DNA from: Verrucomicrobia subdivision 6 bacterium BACL9 MAG-120507-bin52
Lineage (GTDB): Bacteria > Verrucomicrobiota > Verrucomicrobiia > Methylacidiphilales > Verrucolacustridaceae
DNA: 5,362 bases
Direction of reading: 5' to 3'
Assembly: GCA_001438005.1 (NCBI GenBank)
Contig: LIBO01000085.1
Location: forward strand, 1-5,362
In this document: positions 1 through 5,362 of the stretch, one piece after another
Position numbering within the stretch: the stretch's first letter is position 1
How the letters are laid out: each line of letters opens with the position of its first letter
Program-made: the position numbers and the translations under genes
Notes under the pieces: generated by a model
The model's database searches: none
The model's input: only the letters and a program-made list of their open reading frames with translations
What the model was told of the DNA's origin: nothing

Positions 1-329
1 CCCCACTGCCTCACCCCCAATAACCCCTGAACTCCCGCCACTAACCCTACCATCCCCAACCCCATCCCTGCCCACAACCCCAACCTGACCCACTCCCTTT
101 TCCACTTTTGCCCATCGATCCACTTCCGGGGATCTTCCCCCCACCAACGCATTAACCCCACCGCCAACAACAGTGCCACCACCAGCTCCACCCGCCCAAA
201 AATTCGCGCGAAGGGAAAAATACCCGGCGCCAATTTCTCCACCCCACACGCTACCGGCCAGGCCAAAACTGAGGTCATCAGGACCCAAAGCCCAAAATAT
301 CCCAAAACTCCTGCCACTCCTCGGTTCAT
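1..329 (-). CDS. Putative membrane protein of unknown function, 3' end cut by window edge
   Basis: The minus strand is open from an ATG at 329 down to base 1, giving 109 full codons with no stop; the C-terminus lies outside the window. The visible protein has a hydrophobic helix at residues 5-30, then a loop around the APGIFPFARIFGRVE segment (34-48), a second helix at 47-60 (VELVVALLLAVGLM), and a Trp- and charge-rich loop at 61-82 (RWWGEDPRKW and WKREW). A third helix, rich in Gly, Leu and Val, begins near 83. This alternation of helices and charged loops is what convinces me it is coding. The AP..F..a..iFgrve pattern loosely recalls the DUF4149 membrane family, but I would not name it. An in-frame stop 24 bases upstream of the ATG limits the N-terminus. 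A GGGAG at 342-346 is a possible ribosome binding site with a long 12-base spacer. It is divergent from accA. The codons are unusually rich in GGG, TTG and GTG. Confidence 0.72.
   Translation of the reverse strand, partial: MNRGVAGVLGYFGLWVLMTSVLAWPVACGVEKLAPGIFPFARIFGRVELVVALLLAVGLMRWWGEDPRKWIDGQKWKREWVRLGLWAGMGLGMVGLVAGVQGLLGVRQW
54..81 (-). other. G-quadruplex-capable tract
   Basis: The plus strand holds five C-runs (54-57, 60-63, 66-68, 71-73, 78-81) separated by 2, 2, 2 and 4 bases. The minus strand therefore has five consecutive G-runs of 3-4 with short loops, which meets the usual quadruplex pattern. It lies inside the minus-strand membrane gene, so the G-rich form would also be in its mRNA. 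It may simply result from the local codon and strand bias. Confidence 0.55.
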
Positions 330-429
330 CTCGCCATCTTGCTCCCTTTTCTACCCCCATCGCCACCCTTTTTGCCTATGCCCTGAGCGTTGCCCCCACC
401 GCCCTCATCGTTTAAGATTCCCCCTTCGC
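330..429. promoter_or_regulatory. Divergent intergenic region between the membrane protein gene and accA
   Basis: These 100 bases separate two divergent starts, so promoters for both genes are expected here or just outside. On the plus strand the best sigma70-like pair I see is TTGCCC at 390-395 and TTAAGA at 412-417, with a 16-base spacer. That would put transcription start only a few bases before the accA ATG, so it is weak evidence. No operator palindrome or riboswitch fold is apparent. On the minus strand the only useful signal is GGGAG at 342-346. The promoter role is inferred from gene layout, not from a strong motif. Confidence 0.4.
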
Positions 430-1401
430 ATGGCTGAAGCAAAACCCATCGCCTCACTCGAGTTCGAAAAACCATTAGCTGAACTCGAAAAACGGATCGA
501 CGAGCTCCGCAAGCTCTCTGGCAAGCAAAAGCTGGGCGCCGAGTTGGAAATCAGTGCCCTGCAAAAAAAATTGTTGGCTGCCCGCAAAGAGGTTTATGGA
601 AACCTCACTCCGTGGCAGCGCATCCAGATTGTTCGTCACCCCCAGCGCCCCTACCTGCTCGACTACCTGCGCCAAGGGGCCACCGAACTTTTTGAGCTCG
701 GCGGAGATCGCGCCTTTGGGGAGGACCGCGCCCTCATTGGCGGTTTCGCCACTTTCGATCAGCAGCGGGTCGTTTTTCTCGGTCATCAAAAAGGTCGCGA
801 CACCAAAGAGAACCTGCTGCGCAACTTCGGCTGCGCCCACCCGGAGGGCTACCGCAAAGCCCTTCGCCTGATGCGGTTGGCCGACCGCTTTCGCCTTCCC
901 ATCATCACCTTCATCGACACCCCTGGAGCATTCCCAGGTGTCGCTAGCGAAGAGCGCCACGTGGCCGAAGCGATCGCGGTCAACATTCGCGAGATGTTTA
1001 ATCTCCATGTTCCCGTGATCGCGATCGTCATTGGGGAGGGTGGGAGTGGAGGAGCCTTGGGCATCGGGGTCGCCAACCGCGTTCTCATTTTGGAAAACGC
1101 CTACTACTCCGTCATTTCGCCCGAGGGGTGTGCCAGCATTCTTTGGAAAGACCGCGCCTTTGCCCCCCAAGCCACCGAAGCCCTCCGCATCTCCTCCCGA
1201 GACCTCCTCGATTTAGGCTTGGTCGATGAAATTATTCCCGAGCCCATGGGCGGCGCTCATCGGGATTGGAACACCACCATCACCACCACGATGGATCGCA
1301 TCCGCCACCACCTCACCGATCTGATGAAACTGCCCGCCGCCCGCCTGATCGAAACTCGTCACGCCCGCTTTCGCGCGATCGGCACGGTTTTAGAAAACTA
1401 A
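430..1401 (+). CDS. accA: Acetyl-CoA carboxylase carboxyltransferase subunit alpha
   Basis: AccA is the alpha subunit of the cytoplasmic carboxyltransferase. With AccD it moves the carboxyl group from carboxybiotin on AccB to acetyl-CoA, making malonyl-CoA, the first committed step of fatty acid synthesis. The 323 residues match the usual length of about 319. Residues 8-55 form the charged N-terminal helical region (EFEKPLAELEKRIDELRKLS). Family signatures follow: RHPQRPYLLDY (69-79), GHQKGRDTKE (118-127), HPEGYRKALRLM (137-148), FIDTPGAFPG (161-170), GEGGSGGAL (202-210, oxyanion-hole glycine loop), YSVISPEGCASILWK (226-240) and IIPEPMGGAHR (268-278). The reading frame is intact. The start fits the family N-terminus, but no Shine-Dalgarno sequence precedes it. 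accD is not in the window, as is common. It converges on the McsA-like gene with a 10-base gap. Confidence 0.97.
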   Translation: MAEAKPIASLEFEKPLAELEKRIDELRKLSGKQKLGAELEISALQKKLLAARKEVYGNLTPWQRIQIVRHPQRPYLLDYLRQGATELFELGGDRAFGEDRALIGGFATFDQQRVVFLGHQKGRDTKENLLRNFGCAHPEGYRKALRLMRLADRFRLPIITFIDTPGAFPGVASEERHVAEAIAVNIREMFNLHVPVIAIVIGEGGSGGALGIGVANRVLILENAYYSVISPEGCASILWKDRAFAPQATEALRISSRDLLDLGLVDEIIPEPMGGAHRDWNTTITTTMDRIRHHLTDLMKLPAARLIETRHARFRAIGTVLEN

Positions 1402-1411
1402 TTTCGCTGCC

Positions 1412-1951
1412 TTACCCTTCCTCGCCGATTTTGCCCAGCTCGTCCCGAATCCGGGCGGCTTCCTCAAACTGCTCTTTCCCAACCGCCGTGCTTAAATCTT
1501 CCTGCAGCCGCTTCTTGTTCGGCTTACGCAAACTTTTCGGCATTTTCCCCGCATGCCTTGTTCCCTTCTGACAATCGTTCAACACATCCTGCAGTAAGGA
1601 GGCAAACACCCCATAGCACTCCCCACATCCTAATCGTCCCGTTTTGCGCACGTCCTCCGAGGTAAAACCGCAGGAGGAGCACTTGTTCGAGGCCGCCGGC
1701 GTCGGAGACGGAATGAGAAGCGATTTGGCCGAAATCTCCTTAATTTCATTTTCAACCGCTGCCGCCGGATCCTCCTTGCCCTTGCTGGCCGCTAATTTCG
1801 ACACCGCCCCCCAAATATCAAAATCCACCAAATCCTTTTGCCCCAACTGCGGAATGCACTTCTCACACACGTGCACGTCGATCGACTTGGCGTTGACCAA
1901 CTTGCTTAAATGACAAGTTGCCTGATTGCCTGGGCAGAAGGTGCACTCCAT
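1412..1951 (-). CDS. McsA-like protein with UvrB/UvrC motif and four CxxC pairs
   Basis: This 179-residue protein has the layout of McsA: two zinc-finger-like halves followed by a C-terminal UVR motif. Cysteine pairs are C3/C6, C29/C32, C91/C94 and C109/C112, enough for two zinc sites. The N-terminus (MECTFCPGNQATCHLSKLVN) and VHVCEKCIPQ (27-35) resemble the start of McsA. Residues about 143-175 (KKRLQEDL, then EQFEEAARIRDEL) form the UVR helix pair also found in UvrB, UvrC and Clp proteins. In Firmicutes McsA activates the arginine kinase McsB, which tags proteins for ClpCP. No mcsB, ctsR or clpC is next to this gene, so the same role is inferred only. An Ala/Lys/Glu-rich, probably flexible linker (about 52-90) joins the halves. 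No Shine-Dalgarno sequence precedes the ATG. It is divergent from the methyltransferase gene, 15 bases away. Confidence 0.85.
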   Translation of the reverse strand: MECTFCPGNQATCHLSKLVNAKSIDVHVCEKCIPQLGQKDLVDFDIWGAVSKLAASKGKEDPAAAVENEIKEISAKSLLIPSPTPAASNKCSSCGFTSEDVRKTGRLGCGECYGVFASLLQDVLNDCQKGTRHAGKMPKSLRKPNKKRLQEDLSTAVGKEQFEEAARIRDELGKIGEEG

Positions 1952-1966
1952 AACTGAAAATTAACC

Positions 1967-2872
1967 ATGCTACCCCCACTAGGCAAACCTCCCGCCCAAG
2001 ACTCCCTTTGGCTCTCCCCCAAAGTTTGGGAACAGATTCTGGCCTCGCAAACCGACGCTTTCTTAGCTGCCCACCGCTGGGGAATTCGAGCCGAACGCTG
2101 GGGCGACACCCTCCGCTGGATCTCCTCCCGCCCCATCTCCTCACCCCCCTCATCCCCACCCCCATCCCTCCATTGGCAACCCTCTCAAATCCTCATTCAG
2201 GAAGAATCCTCTCCCACCGCCACATTTCTGCTGGGAAATACCTATCAGGCGGAAGTGATGGAACTGGGGCAACGCTATGAAATCGATCTTACCCCGGGCA
2301 CCGCCCCAGGTCTTTTCCCTGACCAACGGGAAAATCGGCGCCATCTCGCTTCTCTTCGCCCTGCCCGACTCCTCAACCTATTTGCTCACACTTGCGCTTT
2401 CGGTGTTCTCGCCGCCTCCACGGGAGCCGAGACTTTGAATATCGATTCCTCGGCCCGATCCCTCGCCCGCGGCAAAAGTAACTACCAACGCAACCAACTC
2501 ACCGGCACGCAACATCGTTTCTGGGCGGAAGACGTGCGCCGCGTTCTCCCGCGTCTCTCCCGCCGAGGTGAAACTTTTGACACCATCATTTTAGATCCCC
2601 CCACCTTTGCCCACGGCGGTCGCGGGCGCTCTTTTCGTATCCAGCGCGAGCTCGAGCCTCTCCTCCTCGCCTGCTTTCCTCTCCTCGCCCCCAACGGATC
2701 CCTTCTTCTCTCCATTAATCAGGCGCAAACCACTCCCGCGGACCTTCTCTCGACGATTCAAAAAATTCTTTCGCGGGAGGCGATCCCTGCGCAAATCCTC
2801 CCCGGCTTTCGACCCCCCGATATTCCGGAGGAGAGAATGCCCTCCTCCCTCTGGATTGTTCGGCAGAGTTGA
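1967..2872 (+). CDS. Class I SAM-dependent methyltransferase, RlmI/RlmK-like (COG1092 type), probably acting on rRNA
   Basis: The 301-residue protein carries the core of the Methyltrans_SAM (PF10672) group, whose known members methylate 23S rRNA. APGLFPDQRENRRHL (113-127) is the family's entry motif (usually G-F/L-DQR-NR). LLNLFAHTCAFGVLAA (135-150) is the SAM-binding loop, with His where Tyr is common (NLFsYT). LNID (157-160) supplies the acidic residue expected to hold the SAM ribose, AEDVRRVL (187-194) the adenine-side acidic residue, and ILDPPTF (208-214) the catalytic DPPxF motif. Full RlmI is near 390-400 residues with an N-terminal PUA domain. Here the N-terminus is only about 110 residues, with a Trp-rich part and a Ser/Pro stretch (53-66), so the PUA domain seems absent or highly reduced. 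The exact target base cannot be read from sequence. An in-frame TGA at 1955-1957 rules out a longer N-terminus; no Shine-Dalgarno sequence is visible. Confidence 0.88.
   Translation: MLPPLGKPPAQDSLWLSPKVWEQILASQTDAFLAAHRWGIRAERWGDTLRWISSRPISSPPSSPPPSLHWQPSQILIQEESSPTATFLLGNTYQAEVMELGQRYEIDLTPGTAPGLFPDQRENRRHLASLRPARLLNLFAHTCAFGVLAASTGAETLNIDSSARSLARGKSNYQRNQLTGTQHRFWAEDVRRVLPRLSRRGETFDTIILDPPTFAHGGRGRSFRIQRELEPLLLACFPLLAPNGSLLLSINQAQTTPADLLSTIQKILSREAIPAQILPGFRPPDIPEERMPSSLWIVRQS
2123..2168 (+). repeat. C-rich low-complexity tract encoding a Ser/Pro stretch
   Basis: This pyrimidine tract lies in the methyltransferase gene and encodes residues 53-66, almost all Ser and Pro. Its C-runs at 2144-2149, 2154-2157, 2159-2163 and 2166-2168 have loops of 4, 1 and 2 bases, so the template (minus) strand also fits a G-quadruplex pattern. 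In the protein it separates the Trp-rich N-terminal part from the catalytic region and looks like a flexible linker. Confidence 0.6.
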
Positions 2873-2903
2873 CACCCCGCCCCCCCGATCGAATTCTATC
2901 CCT

Positions 2904-3452
2904 GTGCACGGAATCCTCTCCCTCGCCTCGGTCGCCCTGAATCTTTTCCGTGAATTCATTCCCGGCCACCCTGATGCCGCCCGCTTCTGGCTGGAAATCG
3001 GAGCCGGAATCCTCTCCCTTCTTATCGTCCTCGGAATCCTTCTCCGTTTTTTTGGATCGGAAAATGCCCGCCCCGCTCTCCTTACCCTAGGTGCGACTCT
3101 GGGACTGCTCCTCCTCGCCGCCGGACCCGCGTTTGTTGAACTCTACCTCCTCCCCCACCTGCCCCCCGCACTCCTCGCTCACATCGACACTTTTTCGCAA
3201 TGGGTGGGGCAACGCACTCACCAAACCCCTTGGCCGGCGCGAACGGCGCTCCTCTCACTCGGGCTGATCCTCAGCCTTCTGCTCACCGTAGTTCCGCTGA
3301 CGAAGTGGACCTTTCGCGTTCCCGCTTTCCTTTCCCTGATTGCCTGGCTGGCCGCCTGTACCACCGCCGGCACCGTGTCCTCTCTCCTTCGCACCAAAGT
3401 TCCCCCCGTGCCCGCCGAACTAGTCGAAAAAGCGAAACTTCCGCCGAGTTAA
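2904..3452 (+). CDS. Four-helix membrane protein of unknown function
   Basis: I do not recognise the family. Read from a GTG at 2904, it gives 182 residues with likely membrane helices at about 30-50 (LEIGAGILSLLIVLGILL), 57-83, 113-133 and 138-160. A short amphipathic or hydrophobic stretch lies at 3-15, and a polar tail rich in Pro, Lys and Glu at 163-182. The His-rich soluble loop at 84-112 (HLPPALLAHID, QRTHQTPW) lies between helices 2 and 3. The frame stays open upstream into the methyltransferase gene, but that part reads as Ser/Arg/Pro-rich non-protein-like sequence, so the start lies near the end of that gene. GTG 2904 is 31 bases past its stop; TTG 2856 is an alternative that would overlap. 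Neither has a clear ribosome binding site, so the start is uncertain. It is probably cotranscribed with the methyltransferase. Confidence 0.72.
   Translation: MHGILSLASVALNLFREFIPGHPDAARFWLEIGAGILSLLIVLGILLRFFGSENARPALLTLGATLGLLLLAAGPAFVELYLLPHLPPALLAHIDTFSQWVGQRTHQTPWPARTALLSLGLILSLLLTVVPLTKWTFRVPAFLSLIAWLAACTTAGTVSSLLRTKVPPVPAELVEKAKLPPS
3449..3452. other. Shared palindromic stop TTAA of two convergent genes
   Basis: The palindrome TTAA supplies TAA to both genes: 3450-3452 ends the plus-strand membrane protein, and 3451-3449 ends the minus-strand acyltransferase. The coding regions overlap by 4 bases, leaving no room for an intergenic terminator. Any terminator for either transcript must lie inside the opposing gene; I saw no clear hairpin with a T-run nearby. 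Confidence 0.9.
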
Positions 3453-4078
3453 ACCCCCAAAACCTTTTCCAATCTCTCTCGCGTTGGCCCAAACTTGGCC
3501 GGGTCGGTCGAGGGCGGAGGAAGCACATTAGGTCCAATGACTAGGCGACAGATCGTGCCTGGAATTGGAATCTGAAAGCGATCCCACGACGGCAACTCCC
3601 ACTTCCAGCGGTAGTGAACCGTGGCCGGAATGATCGAAATACCCGTCGCCGCCGATACCGCCAACACTCCGTCCTGCACCTTACCCCGCGGGCCTCTCGG
3701 TCCATCCGGGGTAATCACAATATCGCGAGCCCCTTTTTGTCCGAGTTCCCGCACCATCTCCAACATCGCCCCAACCCCTCCTTTGGAGGACGAACCCCGC
3801 GCCGTATCCAGACCAAATCGACTCGCCACCTGGGAAATAAATTCCCCATCCCGACTTCGACTGATCAAGACGAGGCACTTTCTCCGAGCACAAAATCGCT
3901 CGTAAATATAGGACATCAGCAAAATTCGGTTGTGCCAAAAAACAAAGATGCGGGGATCTCTCTCCTCCTGCTGCAGGATCTGATCGGGATCTTCTAAACG
4001 GAAACGAATCGTCCAAGCCAAAAGGCGGATGAGCGCCGCAACCAAAGGTGGACTTTTTTCGGCAAGAAATTTCTTCAT
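3449..4078 (-). CDS. Lysophospholipid acyltransferase family protein (DUF374)
   Basis: This 209-residue protein matches the DUF374 (PF04028) acyltransferase-like family, related to the enzymes that acylate lysophospholipids and lipid A precursors. Visible motifs, in order: FVFWHNRILL (45-54; H49 is the candidate catalytic His), LISRSRDGEFIS (71-82), ARGSSSKGGVGAM (93-105), and ITPDGPRGPRGKVQDG (122-137), followed by a small-residue helix and IIPA. Residues 12-24 form a hydrophobic or amphipathic N-terminal segment suited to inner-membrane attachment. The acyl donor and acceptor are not known. I chose the ATG at 4078 because GGAGG sits 8 bases upstream and the ATG overlaps the transporter stop as ATGA. 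An in-frame ATG at 4120 would add 14 residues inside the transporter gene and has less support. Its TAA overlaps the stop of the convergent membrane-protein gene. Confidence 0.88.
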   Translation of the reverse strand: MKKFLAEKSPPLVAALIRLLAWTIRFRLEDPDQILQQEERDPRIFVFWHNRILLMSYIYERFCARRKCLVLISRSRDGEFISQVASRFGLDTARGSSSKGGVGAMLEMVRELGQKGARDIVITPDGPRGPRGKVQDGVLAVSAATGISIIPATVHYRWKWELPSWDRFQIPIPGTICRLVIGPNVLPPPSTDPAKFGPTRERLEKVLGV

Positions 4079-5362
4079 GCGAAAGGCCTCCGGTTCCACC
4101 ACCGCGTGATCGAGCGCCAAGGGGTTTCCAAAATCAACTCCCGCAACAACTCCTCCGTCGTACTCGCCCGCGCCTCCTCAATCCTCCTTAATGCCACCAT
4201 CGCCGGGACAAGAATCAGGCACAGCATCGCAAACAGAATGACAAAGCGATTCACCTCCACTCCGGCACCGAAATGCACCGGTTGCAACACATCGGTCAGT
4301 AATCCCCATCCCAACGGGGCCAATCCTGCCACCAAACTGCCCGCCACGCTGAATAGGGCGAAGAAGTGGCTCCTCCCCATCGCGGGCACCGTTCCCATCA
4401 AAAGCCTCATATGGGCGCTGTTGTAGAGCGCCAATCCAATTCCCGCGGTGGTTTGCTGAAAAAGAATCGTTCCCCATTCAAAGGGGAAAAGGTGGGCCGC
4501 CACCGAACCCCACCCCAACCAGTGAATTCCGAAAATCAGGCCGGCCAATCCCAAAACAGGACGGCTCCCCACCCGATCCAACATCTTGCCCGTGGCCAAT
4601 GAGGTCAGGACAAAAACCGTCCCCCAAATCAGATGCAAGATCATGAACTTGGAGTCGGAGCACCCCAACTGATCTCTGGCAAACGGAATGAAGATCAATC
4701 CCCCACCCGACAACGCCAACATCATGATGGAGTGAAAAATCACCAACTTCAGAAAAGGACCATGCTGCAGCATGGCTCTCCAGGGCACCTCCTCCCCCCC
4801 CTCCCGTACGACCGGAGAAATCGGGGCATCCGGGATCTTGTTTAAATACACGCAAGATAATCCCGCCAGAAGTAAGCTCGCTCCAAATAAAGCCCCAAAC
4901 GCCGCCGGACTGTCCACCACCTGCAGATACCAAGCCGTCACCGCGACGGTCAAAAGGAGGGCGGTTTGCGACGCCGCCTGATCCGTCGTCAGAAATCGGC
5001 CCCGGACCGACTCGGGCACAATTGCACTAATCCACGGCAGATAACCACTCAAAGAAATCCCTCGGGCAATATTAAAAAGAAAAAGCAAAAAAAGAACGAG
5101 GATCTGTCTCGTCGAGGAATCAATCGGCAGCGGCAGGCTGACGACAAAAGCAACGGCACCAATCATCAGGCTGCGACTCACCCACCCCCGCAAGACAAAG
5201 GTCCGATAGCCCACTCTTTCCACAAATCGTGCGGCCGGGATTTGGAAAATATTCATCAGGGCTCCCAAGGCCGCCACCACCCCCAACACGGTGGCCGAGG
5301 CTCCCAATTTTTTGAAATAGAGCATCATGGGCAGCCCCATGATCAGATAAAAAGAGCTGGTG
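4075..5362 (-). CDS. Major facilitator superfamily (MFS) transporter, N-terminus cut by window edge
   Basis: A multi-helix inner-membrane carrier, expected to use the proton gradient; substrate unknown. The frame is open to the window edge: seven codons before the first visible ATG (5340) read TSSFYLI, which continues the first helix, so that ATG is internal and probably only 15-25 residues are missing. 428 residues are visible. Numbering from the internal Met, the loop AARFVERVGYRTF (36-48) and its second-half counterpart GKMLDRVGSRPVLG (251-264) are the MFS motif A-like 2-3 and 8-9 loops, separating two homologous six-helix halves. PESVRGRFL (109-117) lies in the 4-5 loop. A charged central linker spans about 168-190. 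The C-terminal tail (385-421) is Arg/Glu-rich and cytoplasmic. It is the upstream partner of the DUF374 gene, so export or uptake of a lipid-related compound is possible but speculative. Confidence 0.88.
   Translation of the reverse strand, partial: TSSFYLIMGLPMMLYFKKLGASATVLGVVAALGALMNIFQIPAARFVERVGYRTFVLRGWVSRSLMIGAVAFVVSLPLPIDSSTRQILVLFLLFLFNIARGISLSGYLPWISAIVPESVRGRFLTTDQAASQTALLLTVAVTAWYLQVVDSPAAFGALFGASLLLAGLSCVYLNKIPDAPISPVVREGGEEVPWRAMLQHGPFLKLVIFHSIMMLALSGGGLIFIPFARDQLGCSDSKFMILHLIWGTVFVLTSLATGKMLDRVGSRPVLGLAGLIFGIHWLGWGSVAAHLFPFEWGTILFQQTTAGIGLALYNSAHMRLLMGTVPAMGRSHFFALFSVAGSLVAGLAPLGWGLLTDVLQPVHFGAGVEVNRFVILFAMLCLILVPAMVALRRIEEARASTTEELLRELILETPWRSITRWWNRRPFA
4087..4091 (-). promoter_or_regulatory. 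Shine-Dalgarno sequence for the DUF374 acyltransferase
   Basis: On the minus strand these bases read GGAGG and lie 8 bases before the ATG at 4078, near-ideal spacing. They sit inside the last codons of the transporter gene. This site decides the start of the acyltransferase and fits translational coupling through the ATGA overlap. It is also the clearest ribosome binding site in the window, showing that this organism does use them. Confidence 0.8.

Noticed and set aside
327..337. Three-codon mini frame on the minus strand (ATG GCG AGA TGA) overlapping the start of the membrane gene
   Set aside because: It sits closer to GGGAG than the gene's own start, but a frame this short arises easily by chance and nothing else supports a leader peptide.
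173..415. Plus-strand open frame of 80 codons upstream of accA
   Set aside because: Its product is a Pro/Ser/Lys-rich low-complexity chain, and most of it lies opposite the minus-strand membrane gene, which has far better protein character.
475..1170. Long antisense open frame opposite accA
   Set aside because: It is a mirror of conserved accA codons; its product shows no recognisable motif.
1402..1411. Bidirectional terminator between accA and the McsA-like gene
   Set aside because: The gap is 10 bases with no inverted repeat or T-run that I can see.
1266..1571. Open frame beginning with a run of six histidines, resembling a His tag
   Set aside because: It is a shadow of the Asn-Thr-Ile-Thr-rich codons of accA (residues 281-287) in another frame. 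The accA frame is continuous through it, so it is not a vector tag.
2607..2903. Long N-terminal extension of the 2904..3452 membrane protein from ATG 2607
   Set aside because: It would overlap the methyltransferase by more than 260 bases, and the extension is Ser/Pro/Arg-rich with no protein-like pattern.
4079..4120. Longer acyltransferase start at ATG 4120
   Set aside because: The extra 14 residues lie in the transporter gene; ATG 4078 has a proper GGAGG and an ATGA overlap.
5338..5340. ATG 5340 as the true start of the transporter
   Set aside because: The frame remains open to the window edge with hydrophobic residues that continue the first helix, and no ribosome binding site precedes the ATG.

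Overview
This window is a compact, moderately GC-rich bacterial chromosome segment of ordinary core genes. Six proteins fill almost all of it; four genes are complete and two run off the window edges. I see no mobile element, phage gene, CRISPR array, tRNA or rRNA. The acetyl-CoA carboxylase subunit, the McsA-like zinc protein and the DUF374 acyltransferase point to a Gram-negative bacterium. My best guess is a Verrucomicrobiota-type genome, but that rests on overall impression and is not proven by the sequence.

Layout, left to right. (1) <1..329, minus: the first ~109 residues of a membrane protein whose 3' end is outside the window. (2) 330..429: a 100-base divergent intergenic region. (3) 430..1401, plus: accA, the carboxyltransferase alpha subunit of acetyl-CoA carboxylase. 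(4) 1412..1951, minus, ending 10 bases from accA: an McsA-like protein with four CxxC pairs and a UvrB/UvrC motif. (5) 1967..2872, plus, starting only 15 bases from the start of the McsA-like gene: a class I SAM-dependent methyltransferase of the RlmI/RlmK type. (6) 2904..3452, plus: a four-helix membrane protein of unknown function. (7) 3449..4078, minus: a DUF374 lysophospholipid acyltransferase-like protein whose stop codon overlaps the stop of gene 6. (8) 4075..>5362, minus: an MFS transporter missing its first residues. Genes 8 and 7 form an operon with an ATGA stop/start overlap.

Functionally, accA commits acetyl-CoA to fatty acid synthesis and the DUF374 protein probably acylates a lipid, so there is a loose envelope-lipid theme. 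However, the genes lie on opposite strands in separate units, so no joint pathway can be claimed. The methyltransferase probably modifies rRNA, and the McsA-like protein probably belongs to protein quality control.

The most unusual property is compositional. The plus strand is rich in C and poor in G in genes of both orientations, which suggests a replication-strand bias. It also creates G-quadruplex-capable tracts on the minus strand. I found no convincing undescribed multi-gene system.
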